From the NCBI GenBank assembly GCA_902775025.1, contig CACYKP010000008.1:1-64000 (forward strand): a DNA stretch of 64,000 nucleotides. The letters are read 5' to 3'. This document shows, piece after piece, positions 37,005 to 46,267 of this stretch; position 1 is the first letter of the stretch; every line of letters begins with the position of its first letter. Source of the DNA: an uncultured bacterium. GTDB taxonomy: Bacteria > Cyanobacteriota > Vampirovibrionia > Gastranaerophilales > Gastranaerophilaceae. Under the pieces are notes generated by a model. That model was not told where the DNA came from. It was given only the letters and a program-made list of their open reading frames with translations, and did not search any database. Both the position numbers and the translations under genes were made by a program.

Positions 37005-37076
37005 TTACAATTCTTAACAAAAGACATTAAAAAAGGCAATTTCTAATATTATATATACTTTATATATATGTAAGTG
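37005..37076 (+). promoter_or_regulatory. Shared small-gene promoter motif
   Basis: TATACTTTATATATATGTAAG at 37054-37074 matches the minus-strand block at 62260-62280 in 20 of 21 positions and the block at 23289-23309 in about 17. An AACA-rich upstream block (37005-37021) resembles the TTTTGTAACAAT block of the other two genes only partly, one base off in spacing. Confidence 0.55.
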
Positions 37077-37328
37077 ATATTTAATAAGAGAGAATACAAA
37101 ATGAGAGATTTATACGACGCAATTGAAAGAAACAAAAAACCGGTTGGAACTTTAGAAATCCCTGCTGATTTTAATTGCTACTACTTAAATAAAAATCTTC
37201 GATAAATTAGACAGCAGACCTCTTTCTAAAATCGCTAAAGAATTTGTTAGAGAATTAGCTGATGATTCTATCAAATTCATATCTTCTTTAGTTAAATAGA
37301 GTTATAAAATTTTATTAATATCACTTAC
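37070..37328. repeat. 17-bp inverted repeats around the frameshifted small gene
   Basis: GTAAGTGATATTTAATAA (37070-37087) and TTATTAATATCACTTAC (37312-37328) are complementary apart from one extra T. They enclose the frameshifted gene. The right arm is followed by a second TCACTTAC at 37332-37339. They may pair in the mRNA, or be ends of a short element; no target duplication is obvious. Confidence 0.55.
37101..37299 (+). pseudogene. Small gene split by a +1 frameshift in an A-run
   Basis: ATG 37101 has AAGAGAG upstream and encodes 34 residues (MRDLYDAIERNKKPV...) before a stop at 37203-37205. Removing one A from the five-A run at 37191-37195 rejoins a frame that continues KIFDKLDSRPLSKIAKEF and ends at TAG 37297-37299, giving about 65 residues. 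The downstream frame is clean and protein-like. So this is a recent frameshift, a sequencing or assembly error, or a slippage site. It has a promoter like those of two other small genes and a good terminator. Function unknown. Confidence 0.65.
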
Positions 37329-37367
37329 TTATCACTTACATCTCAATTAAATATTACTTACTTTTAT

Positions 37368-37393
37368 AAAGCTCTTTTAAAGAGCTTTTTTAT
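37368..37393 (+). terminator. Rho-independent terminator of the small gene
   Basis: AAAGCTCTTT and AAAGAGCTTT form a 10-bp stem with a one-base centre (effective stem with a small loop), followed by TTTTTTATT on the plus strand. Confidence 0.8.
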
Positions 37394-37434
37394 TGCATAA
37401 AAATAGTTATTAGATGAAACCTGACAAATTCTTA

Positions 37435-38064
37435 TTATTTTTTTCTTAAATCTAAAATGGCTCTTGTCTGTTCATCACTTAAGAGATTAGCTCCGCCCAG
37501 TATTTCTGTATTTAGCACAACCTGTGCGTAAGATTCAGCAAGTTCAAGTTTGAGGTATGCATCTTTTAATGTTTTAGAGCCTATTACAAAACCATGGTTT
37601 GCCATTAAGACTGCGTCATACTCATTAAAGTATTTTACAGTATTATTAACTAATTCCATAGATGATGGAAGTGCATATTCAGCTAGCGGAATTCCGCCAA
37701 AATAAAACACATTTTCTGCCATAATCGGAGCCATCAAATCTCGATTAGAAGAAGCGAAACTGCTAAGATACGGAGGATGAACGTGTATTATAAAATCAAT
37801 ATCACCACGCATTTGATAAATAGCTGAGTGCAAAAATTTTTCGCTGGAAGGCTTTTTACCTTCTTCTTTTGATACTCCGTCAAATCCTGCATATACTATA
37901 TCTTCTTTGGTTAAATATCCGTTAGCGGAACCTGACACAGTAATAAGCATTCCATTTTCATATCTCGCAGAGATATTACCTGAATACCCAGGAGTGAAAT
38001 TTTTTATTCCGCATTCTCTGCCTACATCACATATTTGTTTTATTAAATCGTTTTTATAAGACAT
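37435..38064 (-). CDS. Class II aldolase / epimerase family protein
   Basis: Zinc-dependent retro-aldol or epimerase enzyme of 209 aa, like fuculose- or ribulose-5-phosphate enzymes. Metal ligands are visible in FIIHVHPPYL (two His) and VLMANHGFVIG (third His); GYSGNISAR near the start binds phosphate. Substrate unknown. Its ATG lies within the 3' end of the lptD-like gene (11-bp overlap), so the two are co-translated although their functions appear unrelated. Confidence 0.88.
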   Translation of the reverse strand: MSYKNDLIKQICDVGRECGIKNFTPGYSGNISARYENGMLITVSGSANGYLTKEDIVYAGFDGVSKEEGKKPSSEKFLHSAIYQMRGDIDFIIHVHPPYLSSFASSNRDLMAPIMAENVFYFGGIPLAEYALPSSMELVNNTVKYFNEYDAVLMANHGFVIGSKTLKDAYLKLELAESYAQVVLNTEILGGANLLSDEQTRAILDLRKK

Positions 38065-40246
38065 CTTCCACCGCTTTAATATCTTCTACTTGTGCGTATT
38101 GTAATACAGGTGCTTTATTTGAGTTTTGGAATTCTGCTTTTGGTTTGGCTGGTTCTTTGTTTTCTTTTTCATCTTGCGGTTTTTTGTCTTGTTTTATAAC
38201 CAATTTATCATAATCAACTTGGGTTCCTTTAGCATCTGTCATTATCAATACGTTAAAGAATGTTCCTTCACGGATAGTATCATATCCTATATTAAATTTA
38301 ATATCGTCAGGTCCGATTGATAAGAAAAATCTGTTTTCTTGGAAAAGTTTGCCATTACCGGCATCATTAGATAAATTTATAGAACCAAACCATGCTAATG
38401 TTAAATATTTGCATAATCTAATATATTCTCTTGCATAAACATTCGATTTTCCGTATCTGTATGCATCAAAAACAGGCATAGGAGTATTGTCATCATAAAC
38501 AGATTGGAAATAACCGATATCTTGCATCCAACGTTTCCATTGCGAATGCATTCGAGGCCCTACCCTGCCGATAAATTGTGTATCACCTGTTCCGTATAAT
38601 GCGGCAGAAAGTTGTGCAACCGCATCAAAGCTTAACTCTGTCTGATTTGCTTCATTTCTGTAACGATAAAAGTTTTGAGAAGCCTCCGCCATGTATCTGG
38701 CTCTTAATGTGCCTACGTTTGACGAACGGATTTTATCGTAATACTTATCAAACCCCATGTCTTGATAGTAACCGACATCTAAACGATGCCTGTATGCAGA
38801 AGTTCTTCCTTTAAGTAAAAAATCCGAACTTGAATATGATTTATCATAAACTAAATCAACACCGTATTTTGGGCGACGTCTTCCCAAGAACCATTCTTCC
38901 ATGTAGTCATTCATACCATATTGCAAATACAGATTGTCATCAAGTCTTTGCTTACCATACACTAATATTTTGCTTTGAGATGTTCCGTAGGCAGCTTGCG
39001 TAAAGTTAGTACCGCTGTGGAACCTGCCCATAGCACCTACACCTATTTTGTGGTGATAAGTTAATATTGGCATTGCTTTTAATACACTGCCTTTTGGCAG
39101 TTCAAATACAAAACCGCCGCCGATAAACATACCTAAACCTTTATATGAACCGAGTTCCCAAGAATTAGTTTCGGCATAATCATGATTTTTGTTTGTATAA
39201 ACTTTTAGGGCAGGTACTTTTAATATAGTCCATTTACCTTTTTTAACATTAGTATGTCTAATCGCAATTACTTCTAAATCACCTTTTTGCTTTATGGTGA
39301 TTTCTTTCGCTTTAACTTTGACTAAGCCATTCTCCATGTCATTTTTAAGAGTAGCTTCCTTTGGAACCATCATTCTTTGTATTTGCGGTCCCCCTGGGGA
39401 ACGTAATACTATCGGATAAGAATGGTCGACTGTTATAGAACCTTGTTCTTGAGTTATTTTATCGCCATATACATAACCTTTTTTAGCTTTAATCTCGATT
39501 GTTGCGGTTCTGGTTATGGGATTTTCTATTAATGCGCTTTCTTCATTCATATCGACAAAAATGTAATCACCGTCAATTATTTGTCCGTTTTTGACTATTT
39601 TTACGTTGCCTTCTGCCTTAATAGTATTATTCATTCTATCGTAGGTTATTTTATCAGCCTTTACAGTTGTTTGCTGCTTTACAAACTCAACGTTAACATT
39701 CCCGGTTGCATAAAGACAATAATTTTCTGTATCATAATCCATATTGTCGCAATCAAGAACTATATTTTCAGTATCTTCTGCTTTTTCCGAAACGTCATTT
39801 TTGCCTTTGAACCAATGTTTAGCCTTTTTGTTTTCTTCTACCGCTTCTTCGTCAGCTTCAAATCCGTCTGGCATCATGTTTTCATCAAACTCTTCTTCTA
39901 CTTCCTTTGAAGCAAAATCGGAGGTGTCAGTTTCCTTATTATAAATGCTTGCATTTGGATCAGTAGGAGCAAGCTCACTCTTCTTGGCTTGACGTTCCTG
40001 TTTCCATGCCTGCACGGATAATCTTAACTTTTTTATTGGCGGAGTTGTTTCTCTCTTGTTGTCTTCTGTTTTCTGAGCATCGGAAGCTTGCTCGTTTGAC
40101 GGTTTTTCCGTTTTAGTCCCACTTCCTGCCGGTGTGAAAAATGATTCTCCGGTAAAATCGTTGGGATCAACAAAAGAATACTCTGCAAACGCTGTATTCA
40201 CAATAAATAAAGTAGATATTAATAATATTGTCGCTTTTAATTTCAA
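38054..40246 (-). CDS. LptD/OstA-type outer-membrane assembly protein
   Basis: Outer-membrane beta-barrel thought to place lipopolysaccharide or a similar lipid in the outer leaflet. A signal peptide (residues 1-21) leads a Lys/Glu-rich linker to about 150. An OstA/LptA-like beta-jellyroll (about 165-345: YDTENYCLYATGNVNVEF, KADKITYDRMNNTIKAEG) follows, then a long beta-rich barrel (about 360-690). TTG start with AGGAAG upstream. It is direct evidence for a diderm envelope. It heads a minus-strand pair with the aldolase and follows the M23 peptidase gene by 19 bases. Confidence 0.85.
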   Translation of the reverse strand: MKLKATILLISTLFIVNTAFAEYSFVDPNDFTGESFFTPAGSGTKTEKPSNEQASDAQKTEDNKRETTPPIKKLRLSVQAWKQERQAKKSELAPTDPNASIYNKETDTSDFASKEVEEEFDENMMPDGFEADEEAVEENKKAKHWFKGKNDVSEKAEDTENIVLDCDNMDYDTENYCLYATGNVNVEFVKQQTTVKADKITYDRMNNTIKAEGNVKIVKNGQIIDGDYIFVDMNEESALIENPITRTATIEIKAKKGYVYGDKITQEQGSITVDHSYPIVLRSPGGPQIQRMMVPKEATLKNDMENGLVKVKAKEITIKQKGDLEVIAIRHTNVKKGKWTILKVPALKVYTNKNHDYAETNSWELGSYKGLGMFIGGGFVFELPKGSVLKAMPILTYHHKIGVGAMGRFHSGTNFTQAAYGTSQSKILVYGKQRLDDNLYLQYGMNDYMEEWFLGRRRPKYGVDLVYDKSYSSSDFLLKGRTSAYRHRLDVGYYQDMGFDKYYDKIRSSNVGTLRARYMAEASQNFYRYRNEANQTELSFDAVAQLSAALYGTGDTQFIGRVGPRMHSQWKRWMQDIGYFQSVYDDNTPMPVFDAYRYGKSNVYAREYIRLCKYLTLAWFGSINLSNDAGNGKLFQENRFFLSIGPDDIKFNIGYDTIREGTFFNVLIMTDAKGTQVDYDKLVIKQDKKPQDEKENKEPAKPKAEFQNSNKAPVLQYAQVEDIKAVEDVL

Positions 40247-40265
40247 AATATACTTCCTGTATTAT

Positions 40266-41387
40266 TTATAGTGCTACATAAGAACCCGGACTTGTCGGTT
40301 TTCCGTTTTCTCTGACTTCAAAGTGGCAATGAGGACCTGTGCTATATCCCGTAGTTCCCTCATAACCGATTACTTGACCTTTTGTAACTTGTTGACCGTT
40401 AACAGCCTTAATTGTGCTCATATGAGCATAAAGCGTAGAAACAGGTTTTCCCCTAACAACACCATGCTCTATAATTACAACTTTTCCGTAACCGCCGTAC
40501 CAGCCTGTGTATATAACTTTTCCTGAGTTAGATGCTTTTATCGGTCCATAATTTGGTCCGCCTATATCAACCCCTGAGTGAAATGTTCTTGTATTGAATA
40601 TCGGATGTACTCTCCAGCCGAACGGAGAAGTTATACGTCCTTGAATTGGCTTCATAAAGCCTGATGCTACAACGTTTGTATTTGTATCTTTTGCATTTCT
40701 ATTAATATATGAACCCAAACTTTTTGATTGCTGTGCAAGTTCACGTTCTGCTTTTTGATAAGCGGCACGGTCTGTACGGAGTTTGTTTATCATGCTTTCG
40801 TTTTTAGCTATAGCTCTTTGTATATACTCTTTCTGAGAATTTGCTAAAGCAACTGAGCGCTCATAATTGCGTTTTTTTGCCTCTATATTGTACTTCATTA
40901 ATGCAATCTCTTGAGCCTTGCGTTTTGCACGAAACATTCTGTTATAGTCATCTTTCAGTATAAGTTTCTGAAAATATACTCTATCGACCAACATATTAAT
41001 ATCTTCAGAAGATATTAACAGTTCAAAAAAAGCTTTTCTTTGTGATTTAAATACTTTCCTTATATTCACAGCCAAAACTCTATTTAAAGAAGAATAGTCC
41101 GCTGTTGCTTGTTCTAATTGTGATTGCATTCCGTATAATTCTTTTCTTGCGGAACTAATTTTTGTTTCTGATTGTTGTAGTGTAGTTTGAGCATCTTCTA
41201 ATCTTTGTTGGTTTTTATATAATTTACCTTTTTCTAAATGTTCAAGCCATCTTACCCGTTTAATATTTTCCTGCATTTGCTTTTGCTTAGCGGCAATATC
41301 ACCCGCCTGTTGTGCTGAAAACACTACAGGTGTATTAAATAAAATTCCCAGAAATATTAAAATGTTTAATACTCTTTTTATAATCAA
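40266..41387 (-). CDS. Exported M23 metallopeptidase with coiled coil (EnvC-like)
   Basis: Peptidoglycan peptidase or amidase activator, 373 aa. It starts at TTG, which begins a signal peptide (MIIKRVLNILIFLGILF..FSA). Residues about 28-225 are coiled coil, and 250-373 are the LytM/M23 domain. Catalytic residues are intact: H and D in FHSGVDIGG, and the HxH in GPHCHFEV, so it may be active, unlike E. coli EnvC. Likely works in septum splitting. It is 19 bases before the lptD-like gene on the same strand. Confidence 0.92.
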   Translation of the reverse strand: MIIKRVLNILIFLGILFNTPVVFSAQQAGDIAAKQKQMQENIKRVRWLEHLEKGKLYKNQQRLEDAQTTLQQSETKISSARKELYGMQSQLEQATADYSSLNRVLAVNIRKVFKSQRKAFFELLISSEDINMLVDRVYFQKLILKDDYNRMFRAKRKAQEIALMKYNIEAKKRNYERSVALANSQKEYIQRAIAKNESMINKLRTDRAAYQKAERELAQQSKSLGSYINRNAKDTNTNVVASGFMKPIQGRITSPFGWRVHPIFNTRTFHSGVDIGGPNYGPIKASNSGKVIYTGWYGGYGKVVIIEHGVVRGKPVSTLYAHMSTIKAVNGQQVTKGQVIGYEGTTGYSTGPHCHFEVRENGKPTSPGSYVAL

Positions 41388-41403
41388 AAGCCTGCCCCCA
41401 ATA

Positions 41404-41520
41404 TTAGTTACCCAAAGCCGGTTGTATTAACATAAGCAAGCTTAAACCGACAGTCCAAACAATAAATGATATTGCGATTATACCTATAATAATTTTTTTA
41501 TGTTCTCTAAAAAATTCCAT
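41404..41520 (-). CDS. 38-aa single-pass membrane protein
   Basis: ATG at 41518-41520 has AGAGGTG upstream and encodes MEFFREHKKIIIGI..., one hydrophobic helix at about residues 10-32 with a basic, cytoplasm-facing N-terminus and a short tail. It sits between a polytopic membrane protein gene and the M23 peptidase gene, 16 bases from the latter. Context suggests a small envelope or division-related accessory protein; nothing more can be said. Confidence 0.6.
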   Translation of the reverse strand: MEFFREHKKIIIGIIAISFIVWTVGLSLLMLIQPALGN

Positions 41521-41582
41521 ACTGCACCTCTTAATTTCATCATATTACAAAAAAACAATTAGGGCAATTATGTAACACTCAT

Positions 41583-42611
41583 TTATTCTTCGTCATCTTT
41601 CTCCATTGCCCGACGAATAATATCATCATCAATTTTTTTCTGTGAATATTTTTTCTTTGAAGCTTCCATCAACTTTTCGCTTGGACGTTTTGCGGTTTTA
41701 TTTTTCTTTTTGCTTGATTTTGCAGGTAAATCTTGCGATAAAATTCCGTTATTCAGTTCTTTGTACCAGAGAGACCACAAAATTGAACGCAGCGGTAATG
41801 TATATTGGATTATAATTTGTGATAATATTATTTGAATTGCAACAGCAGCTATGTGCAAATGCGTTATAGCAGAAACTCCGTATTTTTCCAAATGGATTTC
41901 CGGAAAGAGCTTAACAAATGGAAGTATTGAATTAGAGAGTCCGGTTGAGATTCCTGTATAATTTAATCCCGTTAAAATAATTTGAGGAATAATATAATAC
42001 GTTAGTAATCCTATAAATACCATAAGCATAAGTGTTTGACCGAAATGCCCTTTTATAAGCGAAAGACTTCTTCTCACACATCCAAAAGGAGATTGTTCCG
42101 GCTCAAACGTAAATACTTGGAATACAAGTACAAAATATATAGCAAAAATCCCGCATAATACCCACATAAGAGGACACAAGGCAACTAAAGAGAAAATTCC
42201 GAATAAAAACCACAAACCTATAAAAGGCAACGCCCTTCTGTTTATCAATTCTTTGTGTGCATCAAAATCATAAACCCTGCCCGATTTTAGCATATTGCTT
42301 ACCATAGAGTTTACAGCCCCATAAGCAACCAGATAATCCCAAAAGGCTTTGCAAAATATAGCAAATCCCGGAAGAGTTATAACAATTGATATCCCGACTA
42401 AAGTCCAAAAGTCATTAAGATTAGGATATTTGTCAAGCAGCTTGGGAAGATTAATTGTGTAAAAATATGTTATAAAAAATATAATTCCCAAACCTGCAAT
42501 TTGCCCCAAAACAGGGAATGACATGTATTTTATAAATTTATCAAAATTTGAAAAGTATAAGCCTGATGCTTCTGCGAATATTCCAAGCGGTGTTTTTTCT
42601 GATTTTGCCAT
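41583..42611 (-). CDS. Polytopic membrane protein, 342 aa
   Basis: ATG 42611 has GGAG six bases upstream; a TTG at 42621-42623 would put the Shine-Dalgarno inside the gene. About six membrane helices lie between residues 30 and 285. The segment FGCVRRSLSLIKGHFGQTL followed by hydrophobic helices resembles the membrane part of GPDPase-type or DUF-class proteins. A Lys-rich cytoplasmic tail ends the protein. Lies between the CCA enzyme gene and the 38-aa gene. Function unknown. Confidence 0.7.
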   Translation of the reverse strand: MAKSEKTPLGIFAEASGLYFSNFDKFIKYMSFPVLGQIAGLGIIFFITYFYTINLPKLLDKYPNLNDFWTLVGISIVITLPGFAIFCKAFWDYLVAYGAVNSMVSNMLKSGRVYDFDAHKELINRRALPFIGLWFLFGIFSLVALCPLMWVLCGIFAIYFVLVFQVFTFEPEQSPFGCVRRSLSLIKGHFGQTLMLMVFIGLLTYYIIPQIILTGLNYTGISTGLSNSILPFVKLFPEIHLEKYGVSAITHLHIAAVAIQIILSQIIIQYTLPLRSILWSLWYKELNNGILSQDLPAKSSKKKNKTAKRPSEKLMEASKKKYSQKKIDDDIIRRAMEKDDEE

Positions 42612-42647
42612 TGCATTCTCCAAACTATTAAGAAGTAAAAATTATTT

Positions 42648-44069
42648 TTATATTTGTTTTGAGTTTATAAACTCTATTGCTTCTTCTTTTGTATTAACTT
42701 CTCCATTTAATTGTGCCTCATGTAATTCATTTATAATTTGACCTAAAATCGGTGATTGTTTAATTTTTAATATATTCATTATTTCACGACCGTCAATCAA
42801 TTTTGGTAAAGGTTTCAAAGTCGGTTTAACTTCAAAATAGAAATTAAGAAGTTTGTTTAATCCTTTAAGGTTATTTTCTGTCATCTCTTTTGTAACCTCA
42901 ACGCCTTGCGCAGAAAGTCTGTCTGCTTTTGCGAGTATAATGTTATCTATTACATTATTGCCCATTTTTCTGACATATCTCATTAAAACTTTGTTATCAA
43001 GATTCGGTGCGGATATTACACTTGACGGATAAATATGTTGTCGTATTAGTTCTGATATATATTCAATTTGTTTGTTTGAAAATTTTAATTCTTTAAGCAG
43101 CGGTTTAACAAGTTTTGCACCTTCTAAATCATGCTTTATAAAGCGGTGTCGGTAAGGTTTATCCTTGGGGTATTCCGTTCCGTCTTGGACAGTCCATATT
43201 GTTTTTTTATCCTCCTCAAGAGTCCAAGTTGACGGTTTGCCTATATCGTGTAAAAAACCGGCAAGTTTGAGGTGATTAATTCTGGGATATCCGCCAAAGT
43301 CTATCTGATTGAGATGGCTTTTAATATCATTATTCCCATCATTGTATAAAAACTCAATTTGTCTGACCGTTTCTATAACGTGGTGTATCAAATCTAAGTG
43401 ATGATGCGAATTTGAAGGTACTGTTTTTATCTCTTTTACACAAGGAAAAATCAGTTCTAAAATTCCGTCATCAAGCATTTTTAGCAGCGTTTTCGAAGTA
43501 TATTCTCCTCCGAATAGTTTCATTATCTCATCATGAATTCTCTCCCTTGCCGGTTTTAATATCAAATTTTTATGCTTTACAAGTATCTGCTCCAACTCTG
43601 CATTTAAAGCGAAGCCTGTTGTTGCCATAAATCTGTAGGCTCTTAATATTCTAAGCGGATCATCAATAAAATTTTCTTCTTTTATTGAACGCAAACATTG
43701 ATTTTTTATATCATCTATTCCGTTTGTTACATCAATAAATTTTTCTTCTTTAAGATCATATGCAATTGCATTTATTGTAAAATCTCTTCTTAATAAATCT
43801 TCTTTTATGTTTTCACCGCACATTTCAGATATATCAAGATAGTTCTCCTTGTCTTTTAAAACCAGTCGGTATATTTTATTTTCATTATCTAACGTAATAA
43901 AAGTTGCATCAAGTTGTGATGCGAGTTTTTTTGCAAATTTTTCTGCTCCTTTAATAGAGATGTCCCTATCTTTAGTATTATATTCTTCCATAAGAAAATC
44001 TCTGACCATACCGCCGACAAGATATCCTTCATTTATGTTTTTTAAGACAAAATCATCCTTGATATTCAT
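42648..44069 (-). CDS. CCA tRNA nucleotidyltransferase with HD domain
   Basis: Adds or repairs the CCA end of tRNA, 473 aa. The class II head has GGMVRDFLME and the DxD in KDRDISIKG; the template motif LLRRDFTINAIAYDL and RILRAYRFMATTGF follow. An HD phosphohydrolase domain (HHHLDLIHHVIETV, FLHDIGKPSTW) occupies about 220-380, as in bacterial cca/pcnB relatives. A poly(A) polymerase is the main alternative. Its start overlaps the end of rsmE by 17 bp. Confidence 0.9.
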   Translation of the reverse strand: MNIKDDFVLKNINEGYLVGGMVRDFLMEEYNTKDRDISIKGAEKFAKKLASQLDATFITLDNENKIYRLVLKDKENYLDISEMCGENIKEDLLRRDFTINAIAYDLKEEKFIDVTNGIDDIKNQCLRSIKEENFIDDPLRILRAYRFMATTGFALNAELEQILVKHKNLILKPARERIHDEIMKLFGGEYTSKTLLKMLDDGILELIFPCVKEIKTVPSNSHHHLDLIHHVIETVRQIEFLYNDGNNDIKSHLNQIDFGGYPRINHLKLAGFLHDIGKPSTWTLEEDKKTIWTVQDGTEYPKDKPYRHRFIKHDLEGAKLVKPLLKELKFSNKQIEYISELIRQHIYPSSVISAPNLDNKVLMRYVRKMGNNVIDNIILAKADRLSAQGVEVTKEMTENNLKGLNKLLNFYFEVKPTLKPLPKLIDGREIMNILKIKQSPILGQIINELHEAQLNGEVNTKEEAIEFINSKQI

Positions 44070-44784
44070 AAATGATATCTCCCAACCCCACTATTACGGC
44101 AGTTTCAGCTTTTAGTATTAAATCTCCAAGTGATATAATCGGTAAATTTTTATTTTTAAAAAAGTCAAATTCTTTTTGTGAAAACCCTCCTTCAGGGCCT
44201 ATAATTACAAGTATTTTTTCAGCTTTTTTTATCGGGTTTTTGCTTAAAAACTGTTTTAAGCTTTGCTCTGTAGAACGTTCGCCAAACACTATAATTTTAT
44301 CATACTTATTTTCAAGGACTTGGTTTATTGTTGTAACAGGATTACAAGTCGGAATTTTCGCTCTTTCACATTGTTTTGATGCTTCATACATAACCTTTTG
44401 CCATTTTTCTACTTTTGATATTGCAATATTTTTTTTGACAGCACAATTGTCAGTCATTATCGGAAAAACACTTCTTACGCCAAGTTCTGTTGCCTTTTCC
44501 ATAATTGTTAATTGAGCATCACTCCTTAGAGGCGATTGAGCTAAAAACAAATCGAATTCTAAATCCCTTTCTGAAAGATAAGATTTATCAATATGGCAAA
44601 CAATTTCATTATTTGTAATATTAAAAATACTCGTCTCATACTGAATTTGGTTTTCATCAATCAGCAAAATCTTTTCGCCGATTTTTGCACGAAGAGCCCT
44701 TGCTATATGGCGGTAATTTTCATTATCGCTGATTGTTATAGAATTGTTTTTTACATTTTCTGATTTTATGAAAAAGTGCGGCAT
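44053..44784 (-). CDS. rsmE: 16S rRNA m3U1498 methyltransferase
   Basis: SPOUT-fold enzyme that methylates U1498 of 16S rRNA. 243 aa. An N-terminal PUA-like part (ENYRHIARALRAKIGEKILL) precedes the knot, with KATELGVRSVFPI, IGPEGGFSQKEFD (SAM-binding GPEGG) and LILKAETAVIVGLG. GGAG is placed four bases before ATG. It is translationally coupled to the CCA enzyme gene; both act on structural RNAs. Confidence 0.95.
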   Translation of the reverse strand: MPHFFIKSENVKNNSITISDNENYRHIARALRAKIGEKILLIDENQIQYETSIFNITNNEIVCHIDKSYLSERDLEFDLFLAQSPLRSDAQLTIMEKATELGVRSVFPIMTDNCAVKKNIAISKVEKWQKVMYEASKQCERAKIPTCNPVTTINQVLENKYDKIIVFGERSTEQSLKQFLSKNPIKKAEKILVIIGPEGGFSQKEFDFFKNKNLPIISLGDLILKAETAVIVGLGDIIYEYQG

Positions 44785-44797
44785 TTTTCTCCAACCC

Positions 44798-45316
44798 TTA
44801 TATTCTGCTATTGTCGTCTAATTTAGCATTTATTGCATTAATTTTTTCTTTTGCTTGATTTTTTCCCCTATCATAGGATTTTTTGTAAAATTTGAGTGCC
44901 TTACGGTAATGTTCTCTTTTATAGAAAAAATCTCCCAAATGATAATAAGGTTCAGGGTTTGATTTATCTATATTCATGGCTCTGTAGTAATATCCCTTTG
45001 CATAACGGTCTTTACCTATTACATCATATAATTTTCCCACCTTAAGTGGATATATAACATTTTCAGGGTAAGCTTCCGCAAGCATTCTATATAAGTTAAG
45101 TGCGGATATCATATTATTATCGTACGTTTTGGAGTTTACTGCTTTTATGAAAAATGCTTCTGCCTTAGACTCCGTTTCAGTTTGATTTATTTTTGTATAA
45201 TCAAAAGGTATTCCGTTTTCTACTCTTCCTTGAATCATAGAATATGATGGAAGTATTGTTATGCAAACTATTAAAGGTATTAATAAAAATCTATACATCT
45301 GAGCTATATAATTCAT
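44798..45316 (-). CDS. Exported TPR protein, 172 aa
   Basis: N-terminal hydrophobic signal (MYRFLLIPLIVCITILPSYS from the second Met) followed by about three TPR units (YPLKVGKLYDVIGKDRYAKG, EPYYHLGDFFYKREHYRKAL). Probably periplasmic and involved in protein contacts. The start is uncertain between 45316 and 45298. It is divergent from the nuo operon and 13 bases upstream of rsmE. Confidence 0.75.
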   Translation of the reverse strand: MNYIAQMYRFLLIPLIVCITILPSYSMIQGRVENGIPFDYTKINQTETESKAEAFFIKAVNSKTYDNNMISALNLYRMLAEAYPENVIYPLKVGKLYDVIGKDRYAKGYYYRAMNIDKSNPEPYYHLGDFFYKREHYRKALKFYKKSYDRGKNQAKEKINAINAKLDDNSRI

Positions 45317-45386
45317 CTTAACATTCTATAATAATATCTATTATATCAGATTATTTTAAAGTAGAATATATACAGAGGATTTTGTA

Positions 45387-45740
45387 TTGAAAGAGCTTGT
45401 TTGTTTATCAATTTTTATCATTTTATCAACATTATTTGCAATAGCAATGGTTATTGCGGGGTTTATATGTGAATATAAAGGTAAGAATCAAATCAAAAAT
45501 TCTACTTACGAATGCGGAATAAAACCTCTTCACGATGCCAGAATCAGGTTTGACATAAAATATTTTAACTATGCGGTAATGTTTTTAGTGTTTGATATAG
45601 AAACAATTTTTCTTTATCCTTTTGCGGTTTATGTAAACGGATTGGGATTATTTGCAATTATTGAAGCTTTTATTTTTATTGCAATTCTGCTTTTAGGCTT
45701 ATTCTTGGCAATAAATAAGAAGATGTTGAGGTGGATATAG
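45387..45740 (+). CDS. nuoA: NADH-quinone oxidoreductase subunit A
   Basis: Small membrane subunit of complex I, 117 aa, three helices. Signature [23 protein letters not shown] and [11 protein letters not shown]. The start is TTG with AGAGGA seven bases upstream. First gene of the eleven-gene nuo operon; its TAG stop shares a base with the GTG of nuoB. Confidence 0.95.
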   Translation: MKELVCLSIFIILSTLFAIAMVIAGFICEYKGKNQIKNSTYECGIKPLHDARIRFDIKYFNYAVMFLVFDIETIFLYPFAVYVNGLGLFAIIEAFIFIAILLLGLFLAINKKMLRWI

Positions 45741-46267
45741 TGGGATTTTTTGTAACTTCAATTGATTGGATATTGAATAATGCAAGAGCAAATTCACTTT
45801 GGCCTCTTACGTTTGCAACTTCTTGCTGCGGTATTGAGATGATGCATACAGTAGCTTCAGATAATGATATTGCGAGATTCGGTTCGGAAGTTTTCAGAGG
45901 TTCTCCAAGACAAGCTGACTTATTAATCTGTGCAGGTACGATTACACACAAAATGGCACCGGTTTTGTTAAGACTTTATGAACAAATGGCAGAACCAAAA
46001 TATGTTATAGCAATGGGGGCATGCACTTGCGGTGGCGGAATGTTTTACGATAACTCATATTCGGTTGTGAGAGGCATTGATAAAATTATTCCTGTTGATA
46101 TTTATTTGCCGCAATGTCCGCCTAAACCGGAAGCTCTTATAGATGCAGTAAGAAAACTTCAGAAGAAAATTATTAAAAATGAATCTATTTTAAGCAGAAA
46201 AAAATTTGTGAATTCTCATACATCAAAATTAACGGATAATGGTGAACTATTAACGGAGGTCAAGTAA
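45740..46267 (+). CDS. nuoB: NADH-quinone oxidoreductase subunit B
   Basis: Carries the N2 iron-sulfur cluster next to the quinone site. Ligands: TSCCGIEMM (two Cys), MGAC and [10 protein letters not shown]. An extra Cys follows in MGACTCGGG where Ala or Ser is usual. GTG 45740 is chosen because AGGTGG stands five bases before it and it overlaps the nuoA stop; GTG 45731 is the alternative. 175 aa. Confidence 0.95.
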   Translation: MGFFVTSIDWILNNARANSLWPLTFATSCCGIEMMHTVASDNDIARFGSEVFRGSPRQADLLICAGTITHKMAPVLLRLYEQMAEPKYVIAMGACTCGGGMFYDNSYSVVRGIDKIIPVDIYLPQCPPKPEALIDAVRKLQKKIIKNESILSRKKFVNSHTSKLTDNGELLTEVK

